DNA of 64,000 bases from Embiotoca jacksoni (lineage: Eukaryota; Chordata; Actinopteri; Embiotocidae). Below, in pieces: positions 1 through 11,250 of this stretch. The first letter of the stretch is position 1. The number at the start of each line of letters is the position of its first letter. The stretch is taken from positions 11,320,001-11,384,000 of the forward strand of contig JAKOON010000002.1 of NCBI GenBank assembly GCA_022577435.1, read 5' to 3'. Position numbers and translations under genes: made by a program. Below the pieces are notes generated by a model. That model made no database searches. It was given only the letters and a program-made list of their open reading frames with translations, and had not been told where the DNA came from.

Positions 1-279
1 AATCAGTAGCGTGAGACATAGAGGATACATTTGCTTTCATAATTTTAGATAATAAAGCAAATATGCCCTTTGAAATAGGATTTGTCTAACAGCTAAAATG
101 TGTTTATTTTTGTCTTTGTGGATTTAGATTGTAATTATGATACTTAACACTGAGGCAATACTTAGGCTCAGTTGCCTCAAAGTATTATCAAACCAGAGGC
201 AGACACATGTTTTTTTATTTGAAATATGACTTCACTTTGCAAACGATTAAATTAGTGACTTTACTTTGTATCTCAGCAG
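1..279 (+). other. hoxc6a: hoxc6a intron, 3' part
   Basis: AT-rich sequence leading into the hoxc6a homeobox exon. It ends in a usable acceptor (tctcagcag at 271-279). The upstream exon with the hexapeptide lies outside the window. The in-frame ATG at 207 lies in this intron and is not taken as a start, because the recognisable Hox6 sequence begins only after the acceptor. Confidence 0.8.
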
Positions 280-587
280 GAGTGGGCTACGGGACGGACC
301 GACGCAGGGGACGTCAAATATACTCTCGTTACCAGACACTTGAGCTGGAGAAGGAATTTCATTTCAACCGCTATCTGACCAGGCGCAGACGCATCGAAAT
401 CGCAAACGCGCTTTGTTTAACGGAACGGCAGATCAAAATCTGGTTTCAGAACCGACGCATGAAATGGAAGAAAGAGAGCAACCTGACATCCACGGTGACT
501 GGAAGTGAACAGACAGGAGCCTCTCAGGAGGAGGAACGCAATGGCGCAATGGAAGAAGGAAAGGATGAGGACAAGAAGAAAGAATAG
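280..587 (+). CDS. hoxc6a: hoxc6a homeobox exon (last exon, partial gene)
   Basis: Terminal exon of a group-6 Hox gene, a homeodomain transcription factor that helps specify trunk axial identity and binds DNA with PBX partners. The exon starts in phase 1 after the AG at 278-279. It reads GVGYGTDRRRGRQIYSRYQ, the Hox6-type lead into the homeodomain, followed by the LELEKEFHFNRYLTRRRR block and recognition helix IKIWFQNRRMKWKK. After the homeodomain comes the HoxC6-like ESNLTST stretch and an acidic/basic Glu-Lys tail ending KDEDKKKE, then a TAG stop at 585-587. The Glu/Lys tail and the cluster position favour HoxC6 over HoxA6 or HoxB6. Exon 1 is off the window, so total length cannot be checked. 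A poly(A) signal lies at 872. Confidence 0.93.
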
Positions 588-816
588 TGAAAGAGAAGTG
601 GCATACAAACACCTGATGACCATTCAAACCCAACATAACTACCTAAAAATCTATATGGACTTGAGAGCGACTTCACTGCATGATGGCTACCCCGCCGCTC
701 TCCCACTTTAATCTCATGTTGACCACAGGAGTGTTGAGCCTTAGAAATCCAAATTATTTCAGCCACAGTATGGCACTGTGACAATTGGAGCATCAAGCTT
801 TTTTTTTATTTTTTTA

Positions 817-851
<35 letters not shown>

Positions 852-877
852 AATGTCACTAGTATTGTGAAAATAAA
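588..877 (+). other. hoxc6a: hoxc6a 3' UTR
   Basis: Non-coding sequence after the hoxc6a stop. It contains an (ATT)n microsatellite at about 822-850 and an AATAAA at 872-877, the first canonical poly(A) signal. The end is inferred from that signal only. Confidence 0.55.
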
Positions 878-1800
878 AAAGAAGTATTAATTTCTACGTT
901 ATTTCCCATGCCAGGAAATCTGTGTATTTACCCCCTTACACCCCATCCATCACTGTGAACTCTTTGATCACCTCACTAAATACAGTGTTGGTCTGACTTA
1001 ACTCATGATTGTACATGCACATTCCACGGAAGGAAAGGACCGGGCCAGACACTTTATCACAGTATAATCTAGTACTTGAATCGTCCGCAGAAAAGTGCCC
1101 TGCATTAACCTGAAAGTTGCACGAATAGCCTCCAGTCCACACACAAACACAACTCTAATGCCTGTATATAATAAAAGTATCACTATATTATGTAATTCCA
1201 GTGAAGACTTGTGCATTTAGCCGCTTTGACGCTGCATATAAAATTGCGCTTAGCCCCCTCCTTTTTTTTTTTTGGATCATTTGACACAATAGGCTTTCCT
1301 TGTGAGATAGATTTGTACACTAGTAATTCTTCACTTTTGTTTGAGAGTTACAAATTCATGTTTTGTCATAATTGTGTATCATGGAATAAAATATTTGTAA
1401 AACTTTCCCCTTCGTCTTGTGTTTTTTGGGAACATATCACTTTCTAACATTGGTCAAATGACTGCATAAAGACAGGCTTCTGAAATACGCAACAAACTTA
1501 GTAGCCTACGTTATGGGAGAAGTTTGGTTTTACGTTTTAATTTTATCATTACTTTGTTGGTCAGGGGGCTGGATAAGATGGTAACACATAGACGAACTTT
1601 AAAGCAAATTTTGGCCTCTTAAATATGAAGTTTTAGCCTCTCTAATTGGTATTATAAGAGCACGGGAAGGAGCTATTGTCTGGTATCCAGTTAAATAACA
1701 TTCCCGTTGCTGTATAACTATAACACAAACTGCCAGCGACACTCAAGTTTCAGGTCCATATGCGTCAATATATTATAACCGAGTGAGAGGTTAAAATTTA

Positions 1801-1876
1801 CATTATTATTACTATTATTATTATTGTTATTATTACAATTATTATTATTGTTATTATTATTATTGTTATTATATAA
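1801..1876. repeat. (ATT)n / (GTT)n microsatellite
   Basis: Interrupted trinucleotide tract of ATT with occasional GTT and ACT units, between hoxc6a and hoxc5a. It gives spurious poly-Asn or poly-Leu reading frames. The rest of 878-2203 shows no coding potential. Confidence 0.9.
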
Positions 1877-2203
1877 TAGACTGATGGTGGACTCGCAGCG
1901 CGTCAGGGGGCATAGAGCTCTGACCGGTCCTGACCGTCCTGCCTCATACCAGACGCCAGATGACGCTCTTGTCTTACTGTCCTGCCCTTTTTGCGCTAAA
2001 GATTCCTGCCTAGTCTTCAACAAACCAACAGCTCAAAGTTTACCGGACACGTTTCTCCTATTCATCAATATCCCCATTGAGTATCAAAGCCAATTTATGA
2101 CTGGCCAACATGTGCACGTGATCCCATACAAATACCCCATATTTGGGCAGCGCACGTCGGATCAAGAATTAAAAAAAAAAAAGATACCAAAGCCTACTCC
2201 ACC

Positions 2204-2210
2204 TATAAAT
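2204..2210 (+). promoter_or_regulatory. hoxc5a: candidate TATA box of hoxc5a
   Basis: TATAAAT in the context ctccacctataaatcctgg, about 150 bp before the hoxc5a start codon. That distance fits a short 5' UTR, with initiation near 2235. E-box-like CACGTG and ACATGTG motifs sit about 85-100 bp further upstream (around 2109-2120). No transcript evidence is available. Confidence 0.5.
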
Positions 2211-2359
2211 CCTGGATTATTTTTTTAGGGCAGACAGGTCTGAATTTTCCAAAAGCGGCAACAAAGAAAAGCAATGACCAACAAAAACAAGGAAATAAGC
2301 GCAACAATCATCCCGCAGCCCTGTCTAGTTTAAAACGAAAGTATCGCTCGTAGTTTAAA

Positions 2360-2837
2360 ATGAGCTCTTATGTTGACAGCTCCGGTCTCAGGCAAACAAG
2401 CGAGACAACTTCTCCTAACACTATGTTTAGTTTCGATCTAACTGGGCGAAGGTCCAGCCGTTATGAGGGTGTTAATGTGAACGGGATATTTTCTTGTCCC
2501 GTCCCCACGACCTCTGTTGAACGGGAGGAGATGAAAACTAGCCTGCGTGGCAATACGGATACTCCTCTCCCGTCAGGACCACAGATAACCATGGTCTCCA
2601 GTAGCTCGTCCGTGGAGGCAAGCGGGCTCAACTACGGCAGCAGCAAGCTGCTGGGACTAGGGGCAGACAGAGACCCGGAGAGGAGCGCAAAATCCGGCGG
2701 CAACATGAGCCAGGAGAGCGACAGAAACGCGGATAACACGCAATCGGTGAAACGAAACACAAACGTGAACCAGCGTCAGGACAGTGAGCAGCGGCCACAG
2801 ATTTATCCATGGATGACAAAACTGCACATGAGCCACG
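2360..2837 (+). CDS. hoxc5a: hoxc5a exon 1 (N-terminus and hexapeptide)
   Basis: First coding exon of a group-5 Hox transcription factor. It starts at ATG 2360 with MSSYVDSSGL, close to the MSSYV start typical of Hox5 proteins, and runs 159 codons plus one base to a G|GTAAAG donor. The disordered N-terminal region is Ser/Gly/Asn-rich. The PBX-interaction hexapeptide YPWMTK is at residues 149-154, inside the Hox5 signature PQIYPWMTKLHMSH. Joined to exon 2 (4052-4260) the protein is 228 aa, close to the roughly 220 aa usual for Hoxc5. The intron is 1,214 bp, phase 1, as in the other Hox genes here. HoxC rather than HoxA or HoxB is supported by the LHMSH-ET-G junction and by the neighbours. Confidence 0.93.
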
Positions 2838-2976
2838 GTAAAGTTTGCCTATTTTCTAAAGTGCGGCTAAGATGCTTTCCCGTATTCACTCTTAACGCAG
2901 CAACACTTCTTTTCGCCCGTTCCAGTGTCCCTCTTGAGTTTTATAGGCCAAACGCAGGAAATAATAAAAACTCGCG

Positions 2977-2993
2977 GTCATAAATTTTATGAC
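2977..2993. promoter_or_regulatory. palindromic CATAAA/TTTATG homeodomain-site pair in the hoxc5a intron
   Basis: Perfect inverted repeat GTCATAAA-T-TTTATGAC, 140 bp into the hoxc5a intron. Each arm is a CDX/HOX-type TTTATG site. A closely similar ccataaattttatag lies in the hoxc4a intron (14631). Such intronic homeodomain-site groups resemble the HB1-type elements described for Hox introns. The function is inferred. Confidence 0.4.
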
Positions 2994-4051
2994 AAAGGCA
3001 TCCATTGCTCGTAAACCTGCTCTGTTACGGTGAAGAGGTGATCTGTGCTGTGATTTATGGTGGTATAATTGGATAAGAGAACAAATCTGTGATAAAACTA
3101 TGAAATAATATTACAGATGCAGCTCTAAGTATTAGTTCTCGCCTTGCTTTGTTTAGTCTCAGTCTCGCTACATGTTTTACATCATGAGACTCCGTGTGAG
3201 AGAAGCTTTAGCCTTAATTTGAACTCTGGGAAACACCAACGCCCTGACCCAATCGTGAACTTTTCACCTCTAAAAGATGTGAATAGGAATGCTCCCTCTC
3301 CATGCCTTCAAACCACTGCTTGACTTTTTAGGCTGCAAGATGGACAGTGAACCCATTTTCCGCAAGAACTAGCGACTTCTGTTGTGTGTTTCTCCATATG
3401 CAAATATCCAGAGGCACACAGCAGGGATGTTGAATTTCTGTTTAAGTCTAACAGCACAGGCCTGTTGCTTTATTAGCACGCCTGTGTACGGGCAAGTCTA
3501 AAAATAGGGAAAATTTAATCTGGAAAACATCCGTTTCCGTTTTCCAATCCTATTTATTTAGATTTGACATAACTGTTTTGTCTCCCATAATATAATGCTT
3601 ATGTGCAGCGATATAAGGCCGAGGCCAGGGTTGCAGGGAGGCCCACATATATTACTTATCCAATTTAACATATTAAGGTAAAGTAAGATTTATTCAGTAA
3701 ATATATTGTGTTTTTTTATGTTTTGGTGTGAAAGGATAAAGAGGGCCCTCATCCTCTACACTATTTATAGGCTCTAGTTAACCATCCTCATCAGCATGAC
3801 ATAAATTTTTATTGCACAAATCCACAGTAAGTAATATCAGGTTAAATTGGGTTATATAAAGATATTTGATCTTTTAAATGGGTGTGGAAGGGGACCTAAA
3901 TTAATAGATTTTTTTTTCTTGTAATGCTTTTTTTTATGGATAACCCAGCTTTATTTAATGTAATAATATTATGAGCCTATTATTTATATTTATTTTTTTA
4001 TTTTCCACTTCAAATGCTGCTGAAAGCTAACTTATTTTAATACCACTTCAG

Positions 4052-4260
4052 AAACGGAGGGTAAGCGGTCCAGGACCAGTTACACCCGCTACCAGACTCT
4101 GGAGCTGGAGAAAGAGTTTCACTTCAACCGGTACCTGAGCCGCCGCAGGCGCATAGAGATCGCCCACACTCTGTGCCTAAACGAGAGACAGATCAAAATC
4201 TGGTTCCAGAACAGACGAATGAAGTGGAAGAAGGACTCAAAGATCAAAGTGAAGGAATAA
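4052..4260 (+). CDS. hoxc5a: hoxc5a exon 2 (homeodomain)
   Basis: Second coding exon, beginning after the AG at 4050-4051. The split Glu codon (g + aa) joins the exons to give SHETEGKRSRTSYTRYQ. The homeodomain occupies about residues 163-222, with FHFNRYLSRRRRIEIAH and the recognition helix IKIWFQNRRMKWKK, including Gln50 and Asn51 for TAAT-core binding. A short basic tail (DSKIKVKE) ends at TAA 4258-4260. This is the brief C-terminus expected of Hoxc5, in which the homeodomain almost ends the protein. Confidence 0.95.
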
Positions 4261-5068
4261 AAGTGCACCAGTGAACGGCGTGCACGCAGCACAGCCCCAC
4301 ACTGCACAGTGCTGGAGTGCCGCCTGACCTTCGGATGAACTGCTAGGAGCAATGACATCATGACACCGCTCTGTGTGCTTCATCACCAATTATGTGTCAC
4401 TTGCTGCAGTTTGGGGACCTAATGTATTGAATATCATTCACTTTGATCAATCGGTTTACATTTCTAAATTAATTTGCTGCCCATGCGATGATAACCTCAC
4501 TTTACTGCACGAAGGGAACAAGAGGTTGAGAGGAGCTGGGTCCTTCACGCTGCAAGGCTTTTGGTCTGCAGTGCACCGAATAGCTGCACAATACTAATCA
4601 ATGTTCTTAATTAGGATAATAGTAGTGGCGGCTGGGGCAGCCGGCATCATTCCCAGCTTTCATCATGTCAAAAACTTTAAGGTCAGTGAAAATGATGGAA
4701 AAATATCATTCTGACTTCTTGATAAACCTTAAACTGTCCTCACAGCAACAGTTAAATAGTTTTACACCACTAAAACTACTTCTTACCCTCTTTCCTTGTT
4801 TTTAATAATATGTTGCGGTTAGGACGTTGTTGAATGTGTGACGTGTTCAGTGAGAAATGTCTTTGTGAGTGGATTTCTGTCAAGGCATCTTCCATGTTGT
4901 CTGTCATATTCTTGTGACTCTAAATCATCATGTATAACTCAGTGACTGTATGTGATAATATTGTAATGTGCAATGAACTCTGCTCCCCTTTGTAAACATG
5001 AGGTGCCTGGATAACACAAGGCCTAGAAGAACTGATAAATGGCCTGTTTGTTGATTGTAACCAATAAA
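4261..5068 (+). other. hoxc5a: hoxc5a 3' UTR
   Basis: About 800 bp of non-coding sequence to an AATAAA at 5063-5068 (context ccaataaagtctc). No seed match to the miR-10 of this cluster was seen. The end is inferred. Confidence 0.55.
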
Positions 5069-6772
5069 GTCTCATTAAAAGTAAAGACATTTCCTACTGT
5101 CAGGATACACATCTCTTCTATTTTTTTCCCCCCTCACATTAAAATAATGAAATACCTTTTATGTTCCAATTTTAGTAAATTAAACTGTTTATAAATTACA
5201 CGTTTTTTTAAGAGTACATTATCTCTTGCTTTGTCTTAGTTGACCACGTTTCGACGCTGAATTCACAGGATTTCATTGACTGAGAAACGCGCTCTGAAGT
5301 TTAAGGCCCTCATAAAACTCAATTGCCCCTTTTCCACCACTCCACCACAGATACACTCCGTTTCCTGTTTTGTCAGGGAAGGAAGGGACACACTCGCCTG
5401 TGATAACACTCACCCACAACACAACATGGATGCAAACCTTTGGTTTCCTGTGGCCGCAGACTGACGCGTCATCACTGTCGAGGCCATATGGCCACGTTAT
5501 GATATCGCTTTGCTCTTTAATCCTGGCATCATTACACTGTAGTTAAAACAACACTGTGTGGTAGTATAGAGGACATAAAATCGTGCCTGTTGCTGGGTGT
5601 CTGTGTCCAGCAGCAGATTTAGTAGAAGTAGTAGTATGACGCAGTATAGCCCAAAGTTATGAGGTAATTTCTCTCTAGCACTACTTAAAGAAAATAAAAA
5701 TCAACTCACCTCTCAAACTAATAGCTTCCTATTGAACTTCCTTGACGGTTATGAAAACCGGTCAGTGCAGCGTCCACTTTCTATGCGCTCTGTTAGGCCT
5801 AACCTATACGGGGACAATGTATTCAATCCCTTTTTGTATGTCTTTCTTTTAGGGTATTTTAAAGTTTACAAGGTTACATATGCCAATTGCCCCAAGCAGA
5901 GGCTGTGAATGGTGCATAGGAAGCACGTGGTGTCATTTAAGTGGGTTTTATGGCCTGGAAGAGCTGACAAACCTTCGATATATACACATCATATATAATC
6001 TTAACTGTCCGGAATCGCAGCTGCTGGCTTCCCCTTATCGGAGGAAGAAAGGGCTTTGTGGCAGTGAGGATGCAGTACCTTTCTCCGGACCGTGTAGTCG
6101 AGTGGTGCGGAGGACTGAGAGCTGCTGCAGTAAGTTGTTTTTAACTTGGACTACAGGCCTGCGACTGAGCCGTCATTTCACCGTAAGACAATACCGTTTT
6201 TGTTTTATGTTAGTGTGGCTTTGAATGCACGAATGTTAAATCGATTAACTTCCAAGTTAATTTACTTAACTGATCATGAATATTTTATAGAACTATGATG
6301 TTTTTAAAGTAAAGTAAAATTCTCGGTTTTATTTCAACGTATCAAAGGCGATTTGGTGTTATATACTATGTTCGACAGAAACTGGATCTTACAGAAATGC
6401 TGATCATGGTTTGTTTTTTTTTCGTGGCCACGACACAGATTTAAACGGAACGTCGTCTTCATATTTGTACTGCAATTTAATCTTTGTAAAGGAAAGTAGG
6501 ATTGATATTTGAATGCCCTGCAACAGATTTGAACATTAGGGCGTTTGATTCAACAGTTTGCTTTGCATGTTTGAGTTATTGGAGAAAACTAAAAATATTT
6601 GTGAGAAAGGTGACTGTGTTGAAATTGAAAAGTCAGACAGAACTATCAAAAATCCTCTGGCGTCCTTGCCTCATCATCCACTCTCTTTCTCTCCCCTTAC
6701 ACACACTGACTTGCTCTTGCACACCTACCAGTATTTAATCAAAAATACAAATATAAATCAAATCAAATAATT

Positions 6773-6812
6773 TGTTTAATTAGAGATAAAGATGTTTAAT
6801 TAGAGATAAAGT
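6773..6812. repeat. 20-bp tandem duplication
   Basis: Two adjacent copies of tgtttaattagagataaaga, differing only at the last base. No function is evident. Confidence 0.8.
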
Positions 6813-7817
6813 CATGTCATTTTGCACATTGGTTATATTTAAAAATTTTTTTTTATAAATAAATACTCCTGAGGCTGCTTGTTGAAAATAAAATTAGACT
6901 TTGGTCGTGTGTGATGCTAAAATGTTGCTCTGTTGTTTAAAATATTGCCTTCATCCATGAAAAGAGCTTGAATTTTTTTTTTGCAAAACCACCTGATTAA
7001 AATGCTTCATCTCGCTGTTTAACCTTGAGGTCGTTTGTGCTCATGAGCTGTGGTTCCTGTTTTAGGGTCATGTCTGGGCCAAGGGACATGTTTGATTCAA
7101 AGTCACTCTGCAGTGCAGTTATGGCATCATCCAAACTCAAACCCTTTGAAACTCTCAGTGTCAATTGTACACCAAAGGCATGCATGTTGCATCTTTTACC
7201 AAAAATGTCCATTTCTTGCAAAGTATGTGAATATTTTTTTTTTTTTGGGCACAGAGTTAAGACCCCCCCCCCCCCCCCCCCAATCACACACCCCTCTTTA
7301 ACTCGTTGTCCTGGTTTGAGGGGAAGGTATTACTGAATTGATCAGTGTGGAGACTGATGAGGCAATGCGATCTTATAAGCTCAATAATTTTCTGTTGCTC
7401 TGTGTAGGTCTCATCATTTAATTGCCCATATGTCTTAGAAAGCAGTTCAGCCTGGAAACACTGCCCTTTCTTAATCAATGTGTGGATTTGCAAACAGCTA
7501 ATTTTGATATGAGGTCTTGTTTGGGTGAGTTATCTCTGCAGGGTGCAGCAGGGATGCACTTGCTCACTGTGAAGCTGCATCAGTAGCTATTGTGGGATTT
7601 AAATATGAAAGTTTTTTTTTATTTCGACTCTGGTCCTGTTGAGGAGTCTCAAGGCTTTAGGTGGAGTGCACAAATTGTCTGCATGAAGCCTGAACACTGA
7701 CTGGATGGTCAGTCTTGGTTGTATTGGCTTGTGTGTATTTTCTAACATGTTATCAGAATTACTTTTTAAAGTCTGTGCAGGTTTGATTTCAGGTGTGTAG
7801 GATGAATGATACACTTT

Positions 7818-7832
7818 CAATAGGGGGCACTG
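7818..7832 (+). promoter_or_regulatory. candidate CTCF site
   Basis: TCAATAGGGGGCACT matches the CTCF core CCASYAGRGGGCRCY at 13 of 15 positions by eye. It lies between hoxc5a and hoxc4a. CTCF sites delimit domains inside vertebrate Hox clusters, so the position is sensible, but motif matches alone are weak evidence. Confidence 0.3.
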
Positions 7833-10800
7833 TGTAACACGCTCCTGTGTGGGTCATTCACTGTGGTGGGGGGGAAGAGGGGAGGGCAACGTGTCCAAGC
7901 CAGGGCATTGAGTAATTTGATTTTATTTACAATTGTTGTTTTTTTTAAGCAGTTTTATTTAGTAATGCTAGAGGGATAAAATTCAAAATTCCCAGACTAA
8001 AATAAAACAATCCAAAATGAAGATATATTTTCCTCCTGAAAAAAAAAAAAAAAAATCCAGAAAAATAATTTTGGCATCTTAGAGGTCACATAACACTTAT
8101 TATAATCGAAATAATTGCATTCTCAAGACTTTTCAGCCATTGTTAAGTTTGAATGAAAGATATTATTTAATCTCATTTAAATTAAGACACTCCAGATGAA
8201 AACAGTCTAATTTCACTACAACAAAAGTGAAACCGTACAAACATCCGTTTTCACTGCCATGTTCTGTACGGTTTGTGTTCCTTTCTTTGACCTGTGGAGC
8301 TGACACTGTCATCATTCAATCCGCAGAGGTCATTTCCGGGTGAGCACAGACTTCCCTTTGTCTGAGCTCAAATAAGAACCATAAAGTCCCATTACATCGT
8401 TGTGGAACACAGCAAGAATTTATTTACAATGTGAAGACAAAGTCGTGATTTTTTTTTTATAGACTGCTCGCCATAATTCAGCAGCGTTGAAGTCCAGGGA
8501 TTTCTATTCATAGAACATTTGGCCCAAGGAAATACCAAAATGCTTGTAAATTGAGTTTTACTGTCTAAAAATGACCCGTCCTGAATTTCTGTCCTCGGTC
8601 CCAGTTCTGCAGGAGACCACACATGTCAGAGCTTTTTCTGGGACAGCCTTTCTTCAATAGATAACGGAAGATATCAGAGGTAGAGGAACAAACTGACGGA
8701 TCATTTACAGGAAATAATAACGCAACATATCAAAACGTTTCCTTTCTGTTGCCCAACTGAACGCTAACAGATTAAATGTTTGCAGAAAAAAAAACAAAAA
8801 AACAAAACAGGGACAGTGTTTAGAATGAAATACATGTGTGTGGCTTTTCAATTATTAGATATCTTTTCTTGCACATCTTTTTATTTAATTAATTGTATTT
8901 TTCAAACTATGGTGACTATTTTAAATTGGGGAAAAAAACGAAATATGGCAGACAGTGCATCAACGTATTTTAAAGTTTACAAATAAGTTTAATTTAGGAA
9001 ATTATTGGTAATATATTGATATATAGTGGGTTTTTTTTTTAAAAATAAGTAATTATTTACCAATTTGTAGATCTATTTTTCAGGCATTTTAGATGTGAAG
9101 AATAATTTTCTACCTCGATAAGGTTTTTATGGAGTCTAATTTCCGTTTTCTCTCCATTTTTCAGTTCATCGGGTCAACGTGAGAAGGATCGTGGATTTAT
9201 CAGTAAGTGTTATGCATCGCTCCACACCTCTGACTTCAGCAAAGAATGAACCCTCGTGGTGGAGCTTGTTAATTGGATGCATACAGCTGGCTCTACCGAC
9301 GTTAAGGGTCCAGATATCTGCACCCTTAATGAATTTGTTTACGGCTTCCAGTGTTGTTTTCATTTTTGTTTCAATTTCAAATATCAAAAAGAAAAACTCC
9401 AATTTAAACTCGATTTACCTTCTCACAATTTCCTGCAATCCAAATTAAAACGGTCACTGTTGTTGCTCAGATTGGATGGGTTAAACACTGCGGTGTGAGT
9501 CCAATCAACCACAGCACTGCTGTAAAACTAACCAGTGGTTTATGTGGGGGAATCCAGTATCTAAAATCACCTCTGCTCCTTCGGCTGCTGCTTTTAAAAG
9601 GTATTCATAGCCAACTAGTCTCCAGTCTGTCTGCACTTCATTAAAACTTTTTATTCTAACTGGACCATCCAGTTTAACGTTATTACACCTGGGGAGAGTA
9701 AACGTGTAAAGGCTATTAGGTTAAGGGTTTGATTAAAAGCGCATCGTAACCATTTCCATCGGGGAGTGGAATATTGCAGCACCGTCTGCATCCAGGTCAG
9801 GTACCCGGCCACCAAATTAAAAACAACCATGTGTGGACAGAACGACCTCCACATAGTTTTGCGTAGATTTATTTTGTTTACATATGTACATGTGTGAACA
9901 CGCTTGTACAGCTGTTATTTTGCGGGGGGGCGGGGGGGGGGGAGGGGGGTTGAGAGAAGGAAGCTCAACAATTTCTCAAATGAACAAATGAAACATCAAA
10001 TTAGTCCGCCTGAGGGCCTCATTTTTTGTACTTCTACATTATAACTAGTTATTGAACTAGGTGCACGATCTGAAAGCCATTTGCGGGGAGAAAGAATTCA
10101 TTGCTGTCTCTCCATCAATAATCCTTGGCAGTGAACTATTGGAACCAGTCAAACGCGAGGGGTGAAACGCGGGTCAGGCTGTCTAACTAATATTAAAATG
10201 CGCCCGCCAGAGCGCATGGGGCGAGAGGGAGTATGTGGTGTGCGTGCAGCTCTTTCGCACTGCTTGGGTGCACAACAAACAGCATGTATTTAGATGAGCG
10301 TATGACAAAGCCAAATAACATGAGTTTTTTGTTTGTTTGTTTGTTTGTTTTTTGTTACCATCTCCTCCACAGTTCACAGTTAGCTAAGGATGCTTGTTGT
10401 TCAATAAAATAAAATCTATGAAATTGATGCACAGAGCACGCGGAGAAAGATTGAGATGTTTTTTTTTTTTCTTTTGACGGTGTTTGAAGTCCCCAGTGCA
10501 TCTCCACTGTAATCAATTCCATTGATTCACAATCTGAGCATGTTTGCTGTTTTTAATAACCCCCGAAACAGGTCACATGTCTGATATTGCATTTTTCATC
10601 CGAGGCTTTTCTCATTAGCTTCCAGAGTGGCAGGAAGAAAGGTTACCGAGCGGTCAGTATGGTAATAGCAAGCAGAAGAAATGGTTGGGAACAATAGAAA
10701 CTTATTTTTCATCTGTGCTGTCACGCCGTCCCTTTGTATCCGCCGTGTTTGTGACTGAATATTCATATAAGAGGTACCTCAAAGGCAGAGGTTGAATGTG

Positions 10801-11172
10801 GAGAAAAGAGAGCCTCTCTGTCTCTGCGCGACGTGTTCGTGTGTGCAGGCGTATATGTGTGCGCACGGATATTTTGTAGGAAAAAAGATGTTATTTTATG
10901 TCTTTTGTAAATGTATAAACAGTAGGGAATTGGTTTGTGTGTGTGTGTGTGTGTGGCTTTAGTAGTCCCGATAAAATAATTTAAAAAAAAAAGCGTCTTT
11001 GGCGCTTTGGCGCACTCTTTGTGTGGCATTTCTACTCTATTTCAGCCTTTATATTTGTAATGACGCTATTATGAAATTCACGCCAGTCTGATTTCAGACG
11101 TGACGCCCCGCTTGCAAAGATATTTGCCTGACAGATCGCCTATGCAGTGTCTAACCCTAAAATACATTAGTT

Positions 11173-11250
11173 GTCTATATGTACCCTGTAGAACCGAATT
11201 TGTGTGAAGTACAAACAATCGCAAATACGTCTCTACAGGAATACATGGGC
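11173..11250 (+). ncRNA. mir10b: miR-10b precursor hairpin
   Basis: The mature miR-10b sequence is present exactly at 11182-11204, starting taccctgtagaaccgaattt. The base A in gaACCG separates miR-10b/c from miR-10a (gaTCCG). The 3' arm (about 11221-11247, gcaaatacgtctctacagga...) folds back on it: its reverse complement, atgtattcctgtagagacgtatttgcg, aligns along the whole arm with a one-base bulge and a few mismatches. Orientation is the same as the Hox genes. The place between a Hox5 and a Hox4 gene is the canonical miR-10 locus in bilaterian Hox clusters. Known targets of the family include Hox mRNAs, among them Hox1, Hox3 and Hox10 groups. Flanks outside the hairpin are non-coding. Confidence 0.97.

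Larger units (their letters stand above)
5069..11172. other. hoxc5a-mir10b intergenic region
   Basis: About 6 kb without coding potential. It holds a 20-bp tandem duplication (6773-6812), poly-C (7262-7282), a CTCF-like motif (7818-7832), a 10-bp-stem inverted repeat (8230-8274), a G-rich run (about 9923-9951) and a short (GT)n at 10934-10954. The upstream control regions of the miRNA and hoxc4a are expected here but cannot be delimited by eye. Confidence 0.6.

Noticed and set aside
207..279. ATG-started extension of the hoxc6a homeobox frame
   Set aside because: It lies upstream of a good acceptor and does not resemble any Hox6 sequence; it is intron read-through.
1921..1940. TGACCG repeat with four-base spacing upstream of hoxc5a
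   Set aside because: The half-site CGGTCA is poor for RAR or TR; not supported as a response element.
1718..2023. Poly-Asn/Leu reading frames
   Set aside because: Produced by the ATT/GTT microsatellite.
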